Shown: positions 50,618-62,300 of the stretch, in pieces
Layout of the letters: every line of letters begins with the position of its first letter
Numbering within the stretch: position 1 is the first letter of the stretch
Source of the DNA: Glandiceps talaboti
Taxonomy: Eukaryota > Hemichordata > Enteropneusta > Spengelidae
NCBI RefSeq assembly: GCF_964340395.1
Contig: NC_135556.1
Location: 11,858,910 to 11,922,909 of the forward strand
Reading direction: 5' to 3'
DNA length: 64,000 bases
Program-made: the position numbers and the translations under genes
The notes under the pieces: model-generated
The model's database searches: none
The model's input: the letters and a program-made list of their open reading frames with translations, nothing else
What the model was told of the DNA's origin: nothing

Positions 50618-53209
50618 CTTCAAGTCGAGGAAGGTCCCACTCAGGAACACTCTTTTTGGCAAATTCTTGGCTGGCTTTTGTATCAGGTGACACCTGTCCA
50701 GATCCAATAACTTGAGGAGTCTTTTCAGTTTGTGTAGATAGCTCTCCGGTAGCAGTGGCAGACGAAGCCTGCTCATCTGTTTCAATATTTGTAGCAGTCT
50801 GTGTTTCATCTTCATTCACATATGGCTTAAATTTTCCATTCGAATCAAGACTTTGTTCATATATACTCTTGGGCCTGGGTATGCTGGTATGTGCCATATT
50901 GAAATCGGAAAGCTTCACAAAGTTCTCATCAGTAGCCAACTCAAAAGTCTGCTTTCGTGTGCGGCAACACTGTCTGCTGTATTTTTGAATACAGAACGCT
51001 ATAGCAATAATAATACCAATACCACAAGCAGTGGCAAGTAACATGTAGATAAGAAATTGCTGTTCATCATAAGTAAAACCATCTCTTTCTGGTTTTAATG
51101 TTGTTTTTGTTTGTTCTGTGGTGGGTTGTGTCGGCACTGATGGCACAATAAATATATCAATCATTGTGTAGTTTTTGCCATTGTACAAGAATATAAAAGT
51201 GCCATCATTAGCCATTGTTTGAAGTTCCACTGAGACATTGGAGTCAGCATATGTCTCTGCTGTAAGGTCTACAACAATTGAGCCACAACTCAGTTTTTCC
51301 ACTTTGAGTTTCTTCTCTTCAAATTTCAAAGATTTTGAAAGTTGCTTGACAAATGCTGCTGTGAAGTTCTTTTCATTTGCCTTTACCTCTGTACAATTGC
51401 CCTCGATAGTCACTTTGAATTTTTGCTTTATTGGTGTTTCCTTGGAAACAGATAACTCTGTAGTATTTACGATACTGGTTGTGATTGATATATCTGTCAC
51501 ATTTTCAATATCAGTTCCATTGGTGTCAGTGATCTCTGTGGCAGTCTCATTAAAAGGTTGTGATGGGATCACAGGATGTGATGTTGAAGCTGTTACTGTG
51601 GCAACTGAGGATAAGGATAATGATTGTGAGGGGGAAATTGTTCTGGATGATATTGAAGAGATGATGGGCAGTGCTGGTGAAGAGTAAGAAGGTACCATGC
51701 TTTCTGAGACTGAGACTTGGGCCAGTGGTGTTGGAAAAAGAGTGGGAGAGGGAAAGAAAGTTTTTAAATCAGCAGACTTGCTTATGGAAAGAGATGGAGT
51801 TGGCTGAATAACTAATGCCTCACTAATACTGGTTTCAATTATTAAAGATTTTTGTAATGAAGGTAAAGGTTTCGACGATGCCGATGGTGAAATGTGCTTG
51901 CTTGAAGAGGATCTGGACAGTGGTGGACTTAGAGGAGGAAGGGGTGGTGGGGGAGGAGGAAAGGGAACAGAAGTTGCAGGAACTGATGTACTGCTTGTTT
52001 GGAGGTTTGGTAAAGATGAGGTTTGTTTTGGAGCTAGTGATGGTGTAACTATGATAGCAGAATTTTGAGGTTGTAAATTTGACAGTGATGATGATGGCAC
52101 CCCGGTTAATGATGGTGTAGCAATCACAACAGAATTTTGAGGTTGTAAATTTGATAGTGCTGATGATGGAACTTTGGCTAGTGATGGTGTGGCTATCAAG
52201 ACAGTATTTTGAGGTTGTAAATTTGACAGAGATGATGATGGCACCCCGGTTAATGATGGTGTAGCAATCACAACAGAATTTTGAGGTTGTAAATTTGATA
52301 GTGATGATGATGGTACCCCGGCTAGTGACGGTGTGGCAATCAAGACAGAATTTTGAGGTTGTAAATTTGACAGAGATGATGATGGCACTCCAGCTCCTGA
52401 TGAAACCATGTCACCAGAATTTTTGGGATTTGGATTTAGTAGCGATGATGATGCTTGTGATGCTGAAGTGAGTGATGATGTAGCCATGACATCAGGCGTT
52501 CCAGAAGTCAAATATTGAAATACTTCAGAATGAGCAGATGAATCAATAACAGTGAAGGAAGGTGTTGACAAAATTCCTCCTGAACTTTTCAAATAAAAAT
52601 CAGATTTGGTACGCACTGCATCAAAATCACTGGTAGTGTATCCTGACATTGGTCTGTTGTCATGGAGATATGAGGATTGCAGATAAACCTGCCTGGTGTG
52701 AGGTTGATACAAACCGGTTGAACTTAAGAGTTCAAAGGTAGTGTCCACAGTTGAGTCCAAAGGCAGAGTTTTAGAAGGCGATGGCGCAACCAGCTTTAAG
52801 GATTGTAAACTCAAACTTGATGATAAAACCTGTAAATCCAGTGTCACATCCTTGGGTATATTTTGTTGTTGAGACTGAGTTGGGGCAATGCTTTTCAAGG
52901 ATAAATCACTTGATGTTGGCAAGAAAACACCAGAGTCCATTGCTGAGGTCATATAGAAATTCTCAGACGTTATCAAGGAGGGGGTATGCAAAGAAATTTC
53001 TGCAGAAGTTGAGACATCCATCAGATGATTTGCAGCCATAGTAACTGCAGAGCTTGTAGCTATAGCAACCGCTGTAAGTGATGAAGAGATTTCGGCTTCA
53101 GTTGAAAGCACAGTACTTGGAGATAGATATTGAGTAGCTGACAGTGTTGGCTTTGAAGGTGCAGGAACAGACTCAGAAGGAGAAAGTGATACAGAATCAC
53201 TAGAAGTAT
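50618..53209 (-). CDS. SEA-domain transmembrane mucin, large exon
   Basis: A 2592-bp exon, phase 1 at both ends. The acceptor is TTTTCCTTTCTCTAG at 53210; the donor is GAAG/GTAAGAG after 50618. It encodes 864 residues. Residues 1-580 are a Ser/Thr/Pro-rich mucin ectodomain containing about five 24-residue repeats (GVPSSSLSNLQPQNS type, near 270-390) and a poly-proline patch near 415-427. Residues about 590-690 look like a SEA domain: KFKVTIEGNCTEV, N-glycosylation sites NCT, NFT, NVS and NYT, and CGSIVVDL near 641, which matches the GS[VI]VV autocleavage motif of SEA domains. One membrane helix (FLIYMLLATACGIGIIIAIA) lies near 716-740 and is followed by CIQKYSRQCCRTRK, a basic stop-transfer, and a tail of about 120 residues. 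The protein is a type I surface glycoprotein. No signal peptide is in this exon, so upstream exons exist. I cannot name an orthologue. The open frame continues past both splice sites into intron. Confidence 0.8.
52040..52400 (-). repeat. coding 72-bp tandem repeats
   Basis: Units of 72 bp recur at exactly 72-base spacing (for example the TTTTGAGGTTGTAAATTTGA motif near 52063, 52135 and 52207). They encode 24-residue blocks PSSSLSNLQPQNS..IATPSL. Unit length is a multiple of three, so copy-number change keeps the frame, as in mucin VNTRs. Confidence 0.85.
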
Positions 53210-54081
53210 CTAGAGAAAGGAAAATATTTAAAAATTTCACATCATTTATTTTATTGTAATTTTCATAATTTTCTATTGGGTCAGAAGTAAATGTTTATGA
53301 CAAACTACTTCCTGAATACATTTTAATAGAAAGCTATACAAAGAGTCTTTAGAATACCCAAATGTATATCATATTGTTATCGATAATAATTGAAATGTTA
53401 GATTTGATATAATATCATTTCCCACACTCTGCTCAAAATGCTTATAATTTTGAATAATGCATTCAGAATTTTAATAAGAAGGCATTGCCTATGATTTGCC
53501 TACAATACTTGTGCTATTTCTGTCATTAATGGATGAATTACACTATTAGAACCCTTTACAATGTATGTATTATTGCAATGCATAGAGCTCTGAATCCATG
53601 TACAAGTGGAACAATTTGCTGCATAGTGACATGGCTATAATTCTTATGATACAAATTAATTCCTTATTAAAGTGGACTAAATAAACCGATCCCTCAAGGT
53701 TGATTGCATGCAGAGATTCATATGAATATAGCATGTCATCTATTTTTGTCGAGTTTCAGAACCCTGATAGGTGAAACTTAGAAAAGATTAATAACCTACT
53801 ATAGTAGTGTATGTTTGACATTTCTTCACGAAATATTATTACAATATTATTACATTGTACAATTGTACCAGTGATAGCTTAAATGATACATGCAAAATCT
53901 ACTGGTATGCACACAATACTGAAAACATTAGAACTGTATGCACACAAGAATTCAATTGTCCAATATGAAATCACTTGCTTGCAGATGTATGTTTTTATGA
54001 AACATGTTTTATATAAAGATATGTACTTCTTATTAATAGAACACCGTGATGCATGAGTGCCACTATGGGTATTTGAAGTAC
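53210..54081. other. possible intron of the mucin-like gene
   Basis: 872 bases between a possible upstream donor (54082) and the acceptor at 53210. AT-rich, no other feature seen. Confidence 0.3.
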
Positions 54082-54202
54082 CTACATTCATACTGACTAC
54101 AAAATCTCTTTCTGGTGATCTTTCACTAATTGTTGGACAGCCACAGAGAAGCCAAAGAACAAGTGCAAGCACTCGAGCTTGTGAATACCATGCATGAGTA
54201 CT
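54082..54202 (-). CDS. possible signal-peptide exon of mucin-like gene
   Basis: The minus-strand frame reads HAWYSQARVLALVLWLLCGC, then PTISERSPERDFVVSMNV, up to a donor-like GTAG/GTACTT in phase 1. This phase matches the large exon, giving MNV-D-TSSDSVSL. The hydrophobic LALVLWLLCGC core looks like a signal peptide. The weak point is that no in-frame ATG follows the upstream stop at 54205-54203. Either the start lies in an earlier exon or the frame is fortuitous. Confidence 0.25.
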
Positions 54203-55640
54203 CTACACTTTCTTTCCTTTTTTTAAAGAAATTATAATTTGCTTGAAATAAGAAATCGTATTTGCAGTGTCCTGTCTTGAATTAAGAAATAAATTATCAG
54301 CTTCATATTTGCAGTTCTGTCTTGAATGAAGAAATAAAGAGATGCATCACATTTGAAGTGTAGTCATGATCAATTCGGGCTAGATTTGAGGAATAAGTGC
54401 ATGAATTATTCATGACAGCAGTTACGATAGTGGCTATATACTAAATTGTAGCAGAGAATTTTGGTAATTCCTTATTACAACCAAAACAGGGATCATCATC
54501 CTTTGTTAAAGTTAGCAGTCTTAAAACACTCTCTGTGGCTTCCTATCCATTATGTTGATTAAAAAACTTTCAAATACCAATCAAGTAGAGAACAGTGAAA
54601 TGGTCGGATTTGAACTATTTTCAATTACAGTGCAATAAACGGCAAAATGTGTTCAAATTTGTTTCCAATTTCATTTCAGTAATCATATCACAGTCTTCTA
54701 AGCTACTTTCCTATAAACTATCTTGCAGTCTTACCTGAATAATACTGAATTCAAGTGGAATGTGACACTAATTAGATTGGCGGCAATGTGTTTTATATAT
54801 TGTTAAGTTTAAAAGGACTGTACGAAATGTGTATAAAAGGAGTTGCATATATTAAACATAAAACTTAACACCTCTCTCATATTATACTATATGTAAAACT
54901 AAAGCTACAAACTCTTCCCTGTTAAATCATTTGCTGATATCAGAGTTTATTCATGTTTATTCATTATTCTGTCCCCTTGATTATTCTTTTCACAATTACT
55001 TTCAAATGTAAACTTGACTTTTTTATATACAGCATCATTTTAGTTGACATTTTCTCTCTAACTTTGACTGTTTTGTAAGATTGGTGATTGGATTTGACTT
55101 TTCCAATATGTGTTTGATGACTTTTCGCAGCATTGACTTTGATGTATACATTGAATTTCACGTTTATCATTGCCTTGGTTTTTAAGAGATCTGCTCATAT
55201 AGATTTTTATGTGTTATGTGATCCAAATACTGTTAGCGAAAGTTACTGCGGTCATAGTCATATTCTGAATGCAATTGCTCGCGAAATCGACTTCCAAATT
55301 AAATTTAACTTTCTGAAGATATATCCTTTGAAAAATACACTAAACTGAGGTTATGAAGGATTTGGAAGTTATAAATTAAGTATTGCAGGAGTTATTTATA
55401 GAATGAATTTTGAAATAAACAGATCACTGTCCTGGTATGCATTGGCAAACTAATCGTAAAATATATAACACGATATCGTTTACTTCAAGAACAAGAAAAT
55501 TACAACAATAGCAGATCAGCAAGCAAACACGGACACAAACTAAAACTGTTATTGCAACATCGTGATATATTATTAAATATCAAATAGACATTGAAGTCAT
55601 GATATATTCACAGTAGGGTAGCGTTTCTGATAGCAATTAA
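54203..55640. other. no gene seen
   Basis: AT-rich DNA upstream of the mucin-like gene. Two segments around 54255-54330 repeat TTTGCAGT.CTGTCTTGAAT.AAGAAATAAA in tandem (about 62-bp period, two copies). Promoter elements cannot be assigned. Confidence 0.4.
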
Positions 55641-55689
55641 TTTTTTCTCAAGTGGTGATGCATTTACCTAAATTCAGTATTTACAGTCT

Positions 55690-56330
55690 CTTGATTCTCA
55701 GTACCTGCAATAGCTTTTTACCTCATGCTAGAGGGTCAAAATAGAACAAGAAGGTTGACTTATTCTCGGTACTTGCGATAGCTTTTTACCTCAAGCTAGA
55801 GGGTCAAAATAGAACAAGAAGGTTGACTTATTCTCAGTACCTGTAATAGTATTTTACCTCATGCTAGAGGGTCAAAACAGAACAAGAATGTTGACTTATT
55901 CTCAGTACCTGTAATAGTATTTTACCTCATGCAAGGTCAAAATAGAACAAGAAGTTTGACTTATTCTCCGTACCTGCAATAGCATTTTACCTCATACAAG
56001 AGGGTCAAAATAGAACAAGAAGTTTGACTTATTCTCCGTACCTGCAATAGCATTTTACCTCATACAAGAGGGTCAAAATAGAACAAGAAGGTTGACTTAT
56101 TCTCAGTAGCTGTAATAATAGTATTTTACCTCATGCTAGAGGGTCAAAATAGAACAAGAAGTTTAAACGTTTGACTTATTCTCAGTACCTGTAATAGTAT
56201 TTTACCTCATGCTAGAGGGTCAAAATAGAACAAGAAGTTTAAACGTTTTGACTTATTCTCGGTACCTGTAATAGTATTTTACCTCATGCTAGAGGGTCAA
56301 AAAAGAACAAGAATGTTGACTTATTTTCAC
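55690..56330. repeat. 68-bp minisatellite
   Basis: Nine to ten units of CTCAGTACCTGTAATAGTAT, then TTACCTCATGCTAGAGGGTC and AAAATAGAACAAGAAGGTTG with ACTTATT. Successive starts are at 55697, 55765, 55833, 55901, 55966, 56034, 56102, 56181 and 56258. Most periods are 68; one is 65; two late units of 77-79 bp carry an extra GTTTAAACG insertion. Confidence 0.92.
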
Positions 56331-57555
56331 ATGCGTCTATAGTATAGTAATGCATGTGAAGCGCATGGAGTGGAAGTTATGGTGTCGACCAAGATATTGA
56401 GTTTTTTACAATGCGCCTAGGCAGTATGTTCTATTTCAGGTACCGAGAATGGCAAGGTGAAGGAGAACTATGTTGCCTATAACAGACAGATGATGTATAT
56501 TTAGCCAGTGTCTTCACAAATCACGACTTTGGAAGCTAATGAGATCAATCTCAGATTCAATGAGGCACCAATTTGTGAAATCAAATCAGTAAATCTTCAC
56601 AACGTTATGACTCCCTTGACTCAGCCTTGTATCGGTACTTTACAAGGAGGTGTAAACATAGTTTGCTCCTCAAAAAATCTACAGCATGATGAAGAATACT
56701 AATCCCCTCCTAATGGAGATTGAAAGACATTAGGTTTAATACTTGGTAGTCATTACAAAATTATCTAGTTGTGCATGAAAACCCATTACTATCTCCAAAT
56801 AAATGACAAGCCTGCCCTACGGTAGTAGTTCATTATGAACATGTATTCAATATTAAGTGCAAATAAAAGTCACTGCAACATTGGTAGTGTCATTGCCACT
56901 GCTTTGTCATTGTATTGAATTTTATACTACATGCATATTATACACAGTTTATTTTCATTTATTGCAATAAGGAAAAATCCTTTGCGGTATATGGTCAACA
57001 CATATATTAATACATTTTAGATAACATGAATGTTCATTCGAATATATCTAAATTTAAAGGTTTTTGCACACAAAATGATAACTTTATACATAATGGAGCT
57101 GGTGTGCCACTATTTTCATGCTAAGTTTTTGCAATGGGTTTAACAGTTTTGAATTATGTAGATGCAGAAAGATTCAATATTATCATTGTAAAGTTCGGGT
57201 TGGAATTTGACGAGCAAAGATTGATGTTTTCCCAGTGAAAGCCATGGTGTTAATTACAACGAAGATTCCATTTATTCTTTTCCTAGCAAAATCAATCAAC
57301 AGCATTAAAGTGGCCATATGGATGTGGATATGTCTTCATATGGCATATGTTGTTTCACATTTATTTTTTTATTTTTCAAGTAGCAAGCCATGATAAAATT
57401 GTTTTATAAATTAAAAATCCAAAATAAATACCCAATCCTCAGATTCCTGGTGATAGTTTGCTGTATGTAAAAGTTCCATTTTTGGTGCCAAGTACGATTT
57501 ATTAAATTGTAACGTATTGCTTAAATTGTTAGACAACAGTATAATGAGGGAAGTG
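56331..57555. other. no gene seen
   Basis: Short plus-strand frame at 56508-56702 without domain or splice support. Confidence 0.4.
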
Positions 57556-57559
57556 GTGA

Positions 57560-58262
57560 TTTTTATTAGTCGCCTGGGTAGTCAGCTCAATATGAAAAAT
57601 AGGTTATCATTTTACCTAGTCACTTAGGTGGTCAACAAAAATGATGAGATATTGAGTTACCTAGGTAGTCTGCTAATCATGTGAAATGTAAGTTGTGATT
57701 TTACTGATTTACCAAGTTGGTAGCTGAAAGCAAGTAAAAAGTTGAGATTTACATGAGTCACTTTAACAGGCAGTCATATGAAAGTGAGATATAGGTTGTG
57801 ATTCTAACTATCTACCTAGGAGGTCAACTAAACTGATATGATTAAACACAGGTAGGATGTGATTTTCCCTGGTCACCTAGGTGGTCAACTCCAAGTGAGA
57901 AGTAGATTGTCATTTTCCCTGGTCACCTAGTTGGTCTACTCCAAGTGGAAACTCCAAGTGTGAAGTAGGTTAATATTTTTCCTAGACACCTAGGTGGTCA
58001 ACTGACAGTGAGAAGAAGGTTGTGCTTTTCCCTAGTCACTTTGGTGGTCAATTCCAAGTGAGAAATAGGTTCTAATTTTCCCTAGTCACCTAGGTGGTCA
58101 ATTCCAAGTAAGAAGTAGGTTGTGATTTTCCCTAGTCACCTAGGTAGTCAACTGATGGTGAGAAGTAGGTTGTGATTTTCCTTAGTCACCTAGGTAGTCA
58201 ACTGACAATGAGAAGTAGGTTGTGATATTCCCTAGACACCTAGGTGGTCAACTCCAAGTGAG
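57560..58262. repeat. 50-bp minisatellite with palindromic CACCTAGGTG
   Basis: About 13 diverged units of TCACCTAGGTGGTCAACTCC, then AAGTGAGAAGTAGGTTGTGA and TTTTCCCTAG. Core starts at 57873, 57923, 57986, 58036, 58086, 58136, 58186 and 58236 show a strict 50-bp period (one 63-bp step with an inserted 13 bases). Units are more diverged towards 57560, and those nearest 58262 are the most regular. Confidence 0.92.
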
Positions 58263-58399
58263 AAAAGCTGGTTGGGATTTTTTTCAATGTATAAAGTATA
58301 TTTAATAGTCAGAATTGAAAACACAGCAGTCGAGCACAAAAGTACTATACATACTGGGTCACTTGACTTGTTAAAAGTTAACCTTCTCCACAGTTGTAC

Positions 58400-58566
58400 C
58401 AGTGTTTTTGCTAAGGTTTGGGAACCCCGGTAACAGAAAGGGGGAAAGAGGTAAAACTGGTAGTGCTTCCCATGCAATGTATCATAGTTTAGGTGGGGAA
58501 CCCCGGTAAAATGATGTGGGAACCCCGGTAGATTTTACCTACTTACCACCCTTAAATAAAACACTG
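58400..58566. mobile_element. 167-bp MITE-like element
   Basis: The ends CAGTGTTTTTGCTAAGG and CCTTAAATAAAACACTG are imperfect inverted repeats. A 5-bp direct repeat TGTAC flanks both sides (58395-58399 and 58567-58571). The interior has three copies of GGGAACCCCGGTA. No coding capacity. The superfamily is uncertain: the CAGTG ends suggest hAT, but a 5-bp duplication is short for that group. Confidence 0.5.
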
Positions 58567-58571
58567 TGTAC

Positions 58572-59319
58572 ACTCGACATTTGTCACGCCAGGAGAAAAG
58601 ATTTGCAGTATAAAATAAAGCAACTTACTGAGAATAATATGAAAGAGTTTGATACTTTGACATATACATACTACATCAATGTCATTTCACTACTGTCATC
58701 TTGAGGTGTGTCAATTTGCCGTGTCGTTTTAGTTCAATTTTTGTCACCACTTCATTTAACTTACTCTCGCATTCATTTCTTCCCAGTGTTCATGTTTCTG
58801 TCTAACACTAGTAGAAAAAATAGTACAGTTTACGACACTTTCCGTACTATAGTTCAGATTGAGTTCAATTCTGTACTTTTATGCTGATGAGGTGGACGTT
58901 TCTGTACTTTCCCATTAGCGCCTGTCTAATCGGATTATACTCGATCTGAAAAATAGTTCAGATTGCGAGTCGGAAGTGATTTGAATACATTTGCATTTAG
59001 TTCAGAATATATTCATGAGTTCACCCCCATAACCGGGCAGTAAACAAATGAATATTCAAATCTATCTCGCCTGCATGTGATTCAAGGCGTGTACACTAAT
59101 TGTTTGACCCACAGAAAACTAACAGTAACACTATTTAGTTAGTTAGTTGTCTGTGTTTGACCACATGAAGGCGGAGGGGGAGGGTGCAAAAGAAAAGGGT
59201 TACACACATGTACAGTGTATGATATGATGAGAGCTACATTTAATGTACATGTACATACGAACTGACATGTATACGTACATGTACAACTACGCTAGCATGT
59301 AAACGTTAGCAAAAACTCT
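58572..59319. other. no gene seen
   Basis: Contains several TAGTTCAGATT..AGTTCAGA motifs (58850-59000) but no frame or repeat that I can define. Confidence 0.35.
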
Positions 59320-59370
59320 TACTACTACCTCAGACCACTAAAATACTAGAGTGGTCTGAGCTACTACTAC
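59320..59370. repeat. tiny foldback flanked by direct repeats
   Basis: Arms CTCAGACCACT (59329-59339) and AGTGGTCTGAG (59350-59360) around a 10-base loop, bordered by TACTACTAC on the left and CTACTACTAC on the right. A lone CCTCAGACCACTA arm recurs at about 60486. Confidence 0.55.
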
Positions 59371-62300
59371 TTGCAAAAAGTATTTACAAGCATTTCCATG
59401 TAGGTCAATGAAATATCACCTATGTGGGTTATACTTCAATAGTCGGTCAAACAGCGTAAAGGTCTACATTCTACAATGACAGACATGATTGTTCAACTCG
59501 GTGCGATCTAAGATGAATTCACGGTGTATATTTGGTTACGTCGCCTTTGAATTGATGATGACGACTCGTCCGACCTAGACTGTTCTGGTCCAGTTTCAAG
59601 TGAAAGTCAGAATTATCACGGTGCCATTGATTATACTAACTGTGATGAAACTCGCCCACTCTAGTCTCTATGACTTCATTAGCCCCAAAATGCAAGAACT
59701 TAATAATGGTATTGTAAATCGAAGTTCATGCATGCTCTGACTGTCGCCTGTTTTTTGTTTTCTTACATTTTATACAATTTTGAATTGTTAGCTTTGTATT
59801 TCCTGCATTAATGTTGAAAACTGGTCTTTTTACTGTGCGTCTTCAATGCGCAGGTAAAATAGTGTGTTAATCTAGCATCGTGAGTACGCGCTCGCTTATG
59901 GTTTCGCATACCTTGGACTGCCTGTCATTCAGTATTGTTTTAGCCTATTTATTTCTAAAGAAAAATGGTCTGTAAAGGGACTGCTTTAGTTGTCACAGTG
60001 CCTTTGTGGATTTATAAATCGATTTATGACAAGTGAGTCTACCTATTTTTTTTCCGACCCACTCAGTCAAGGAGTGCGATACACCAATCACCGTGTATTT
60101 AGCTTTGTATACAGTGTATGGATAATAGCAAGTTTCGGGACTGAAAAATCATAAATTGTTTGTTAGACTTATTTTTTATTCAATGTAATCTGGGTTGATT
60201 GGGAATTTTCAGATATCAGGATTTAAACCTCGGATTTCAACTCAGAAAGGCTATATTTTTTGCCTCAGTCTGAATTATATTAGTAGAACTCTCACCAACG
60301 TTCCCAATGTGAAGTGATCTGAAAGTTGGTGAGAGGTCCTCACGTTGGATTGCAGCACTGCATGTTCTTGCCGAGAAGATAAAGAGGTGTAGTAATTATG
60401 GTTTAAAACTGACTTTTACAAACGCCAGTCGTGTAGGGTCTATGATTTTTTATGTTGTGGATGAATGCGGCACTTTGATCTGAACCTCAGACCACTATAA
60501 TAGGAACAGACTAGAATCGCTTTTTGTTTTAGGTGTAAATGGGGCTCTAAACCCATCTTCTCTGTCGTGCATGGTTACCCTTCAAACCTGCTTCAAGCCG
60601 AACGTTGTGCAAAACGATACTTCGTGTCTTTACGGGTTTTTTTTGCAATTGTGTTTTAGTGGCCTGAGTCTGAACAAGTGTTCATACAGTACAGCAAAGT
60701 CCCACCAACAAAATCCATAGCAATAGATGCAGGAAAACCTCAGTATGGGCGACGGTGAAATCATGGTGTTAATTCTAAAACTTTTGAAAGCAAGAACATA
60801 TGTTTGTGCAACTTTTGTATTAAAAGCATACCATTCCAATTCAAGGACAACGATTTTGTTCAGAAATGGTGGTAGGACTATAATCCTTCCTACCTCCTTC
60901 CTTCCTACCTCCATAGTTCAAAACCGCTGATCGTAACTGCATAGTACAGCGCATCTACATTTATTTCTGAGTTCCGGAGGGCATTATTTGATAAGTACCC
61001 CATTCGTCCCTGTATTAGATCTTGTATAGTCATAACATTACAAAGATATGTGATTGTTGTGATCATTTCATTTGCTCATTATGTATTCAAGTGTAGTCAA
61101 ATTTTCTTAGGTGTATGAGCAACTTTACTTCACCAATAAATTCTACTTTCTCACGAGTATTGTAAAATAACATGGCTATAATATGATACTACACAGCACG
61201 TTTTAGACGTATTTGCATATCAATGTCATCTTCAAATTTTCTTGAAGAATTCTTCATCCAGATACTCTAACATACCTGCACACCAAATGTCAGCCCATTC
61301 AATCGATTAGTTTTGCGGCTGTCATTCATTTTTACTTTGAATTCTTTTATTTACAAAACAAATGACAGTTTTTGACCCCAAAAATGACCAAAAACAGAAA
61401 ATTGAAAATATCTTGCTGTCATAAACAAATATGAATAGACTTCTCGAAAAAATTCCATTTACTCATTGGGAACATCGAACGTACAATGTTAAAAAGTCGC
61501 ACTGGCGCAAAGTATCATGGGAAAACTTTCTTTGGCACACCTCACTTAGGAAATATAGCCGCAACAAAAAAGTTAATACTGGGATCATGTCTTTTTAAAT
61601 TTAGCCTTTACCTTATAGAATAGAAGTATCAAAAGTGTATGCACTAACAAGTATCTGTGGTTTGTGCAAACATGCCAAATCGCTGATGATTGTTAAACAA
61701 CAAAACTTTGCATACCATTGTCATTAATAATTCTACGTTTTACTTCTGAATCAGTTCTAAACACTTACGATTGAAATGATCGTCAACGATACGCTGATTT
61801 GTAGTTGAGGGTAATTAAAAATATTTTACAATGACGATTTCGACCATTAGCCGATGGAGGTGACCCCAACCAAACCTGTCACAAGATGTAAACTTGCACA
61901 CTTTTTGTGTGTCAATATGTCTGTTCTGGTCAGTCTGTTTTGGGAATTTATGGTACACTCACTGTCGCAGTTTTCAGCCAGGGTCACGTTATTCGACGAT
62001 TACTATTTGGATAAACACTGCAAAAAAGTAACACCCGTCATTGTTGCTTAGACATTTTCCTAGGGTCTTTTTCAACATGATTTATAGTAAGAAGTAACTT
62101 TGTTGATGGTGTAGTCACTGAATTTATAACCCTACATCGATGACTTAGTAATTGAACACGCAAATGAATTATCATGAACACTGATCTACAACCGATCCGA
62201 CCCTGGGATTCGATCACAATTCATGGCGTCGCTTGCCAGTCTATGTCTATGTCTTGGTCACGCAAACGTGAACACTCTGATATCTGAAACACTTCTTTGC

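Noticed and set aside
51238-53041. plus-strand frames inside the mucin exon
   Set aside because: Antisense shadows of a Ser/Thr-rich coding region; no domain and no splice logic.
59556-59667. acidic 35-codon stretch DDSSDLDCSGPVSS...
   Set aside because: Bounded by stops, no acceptor; too short to support an exon.
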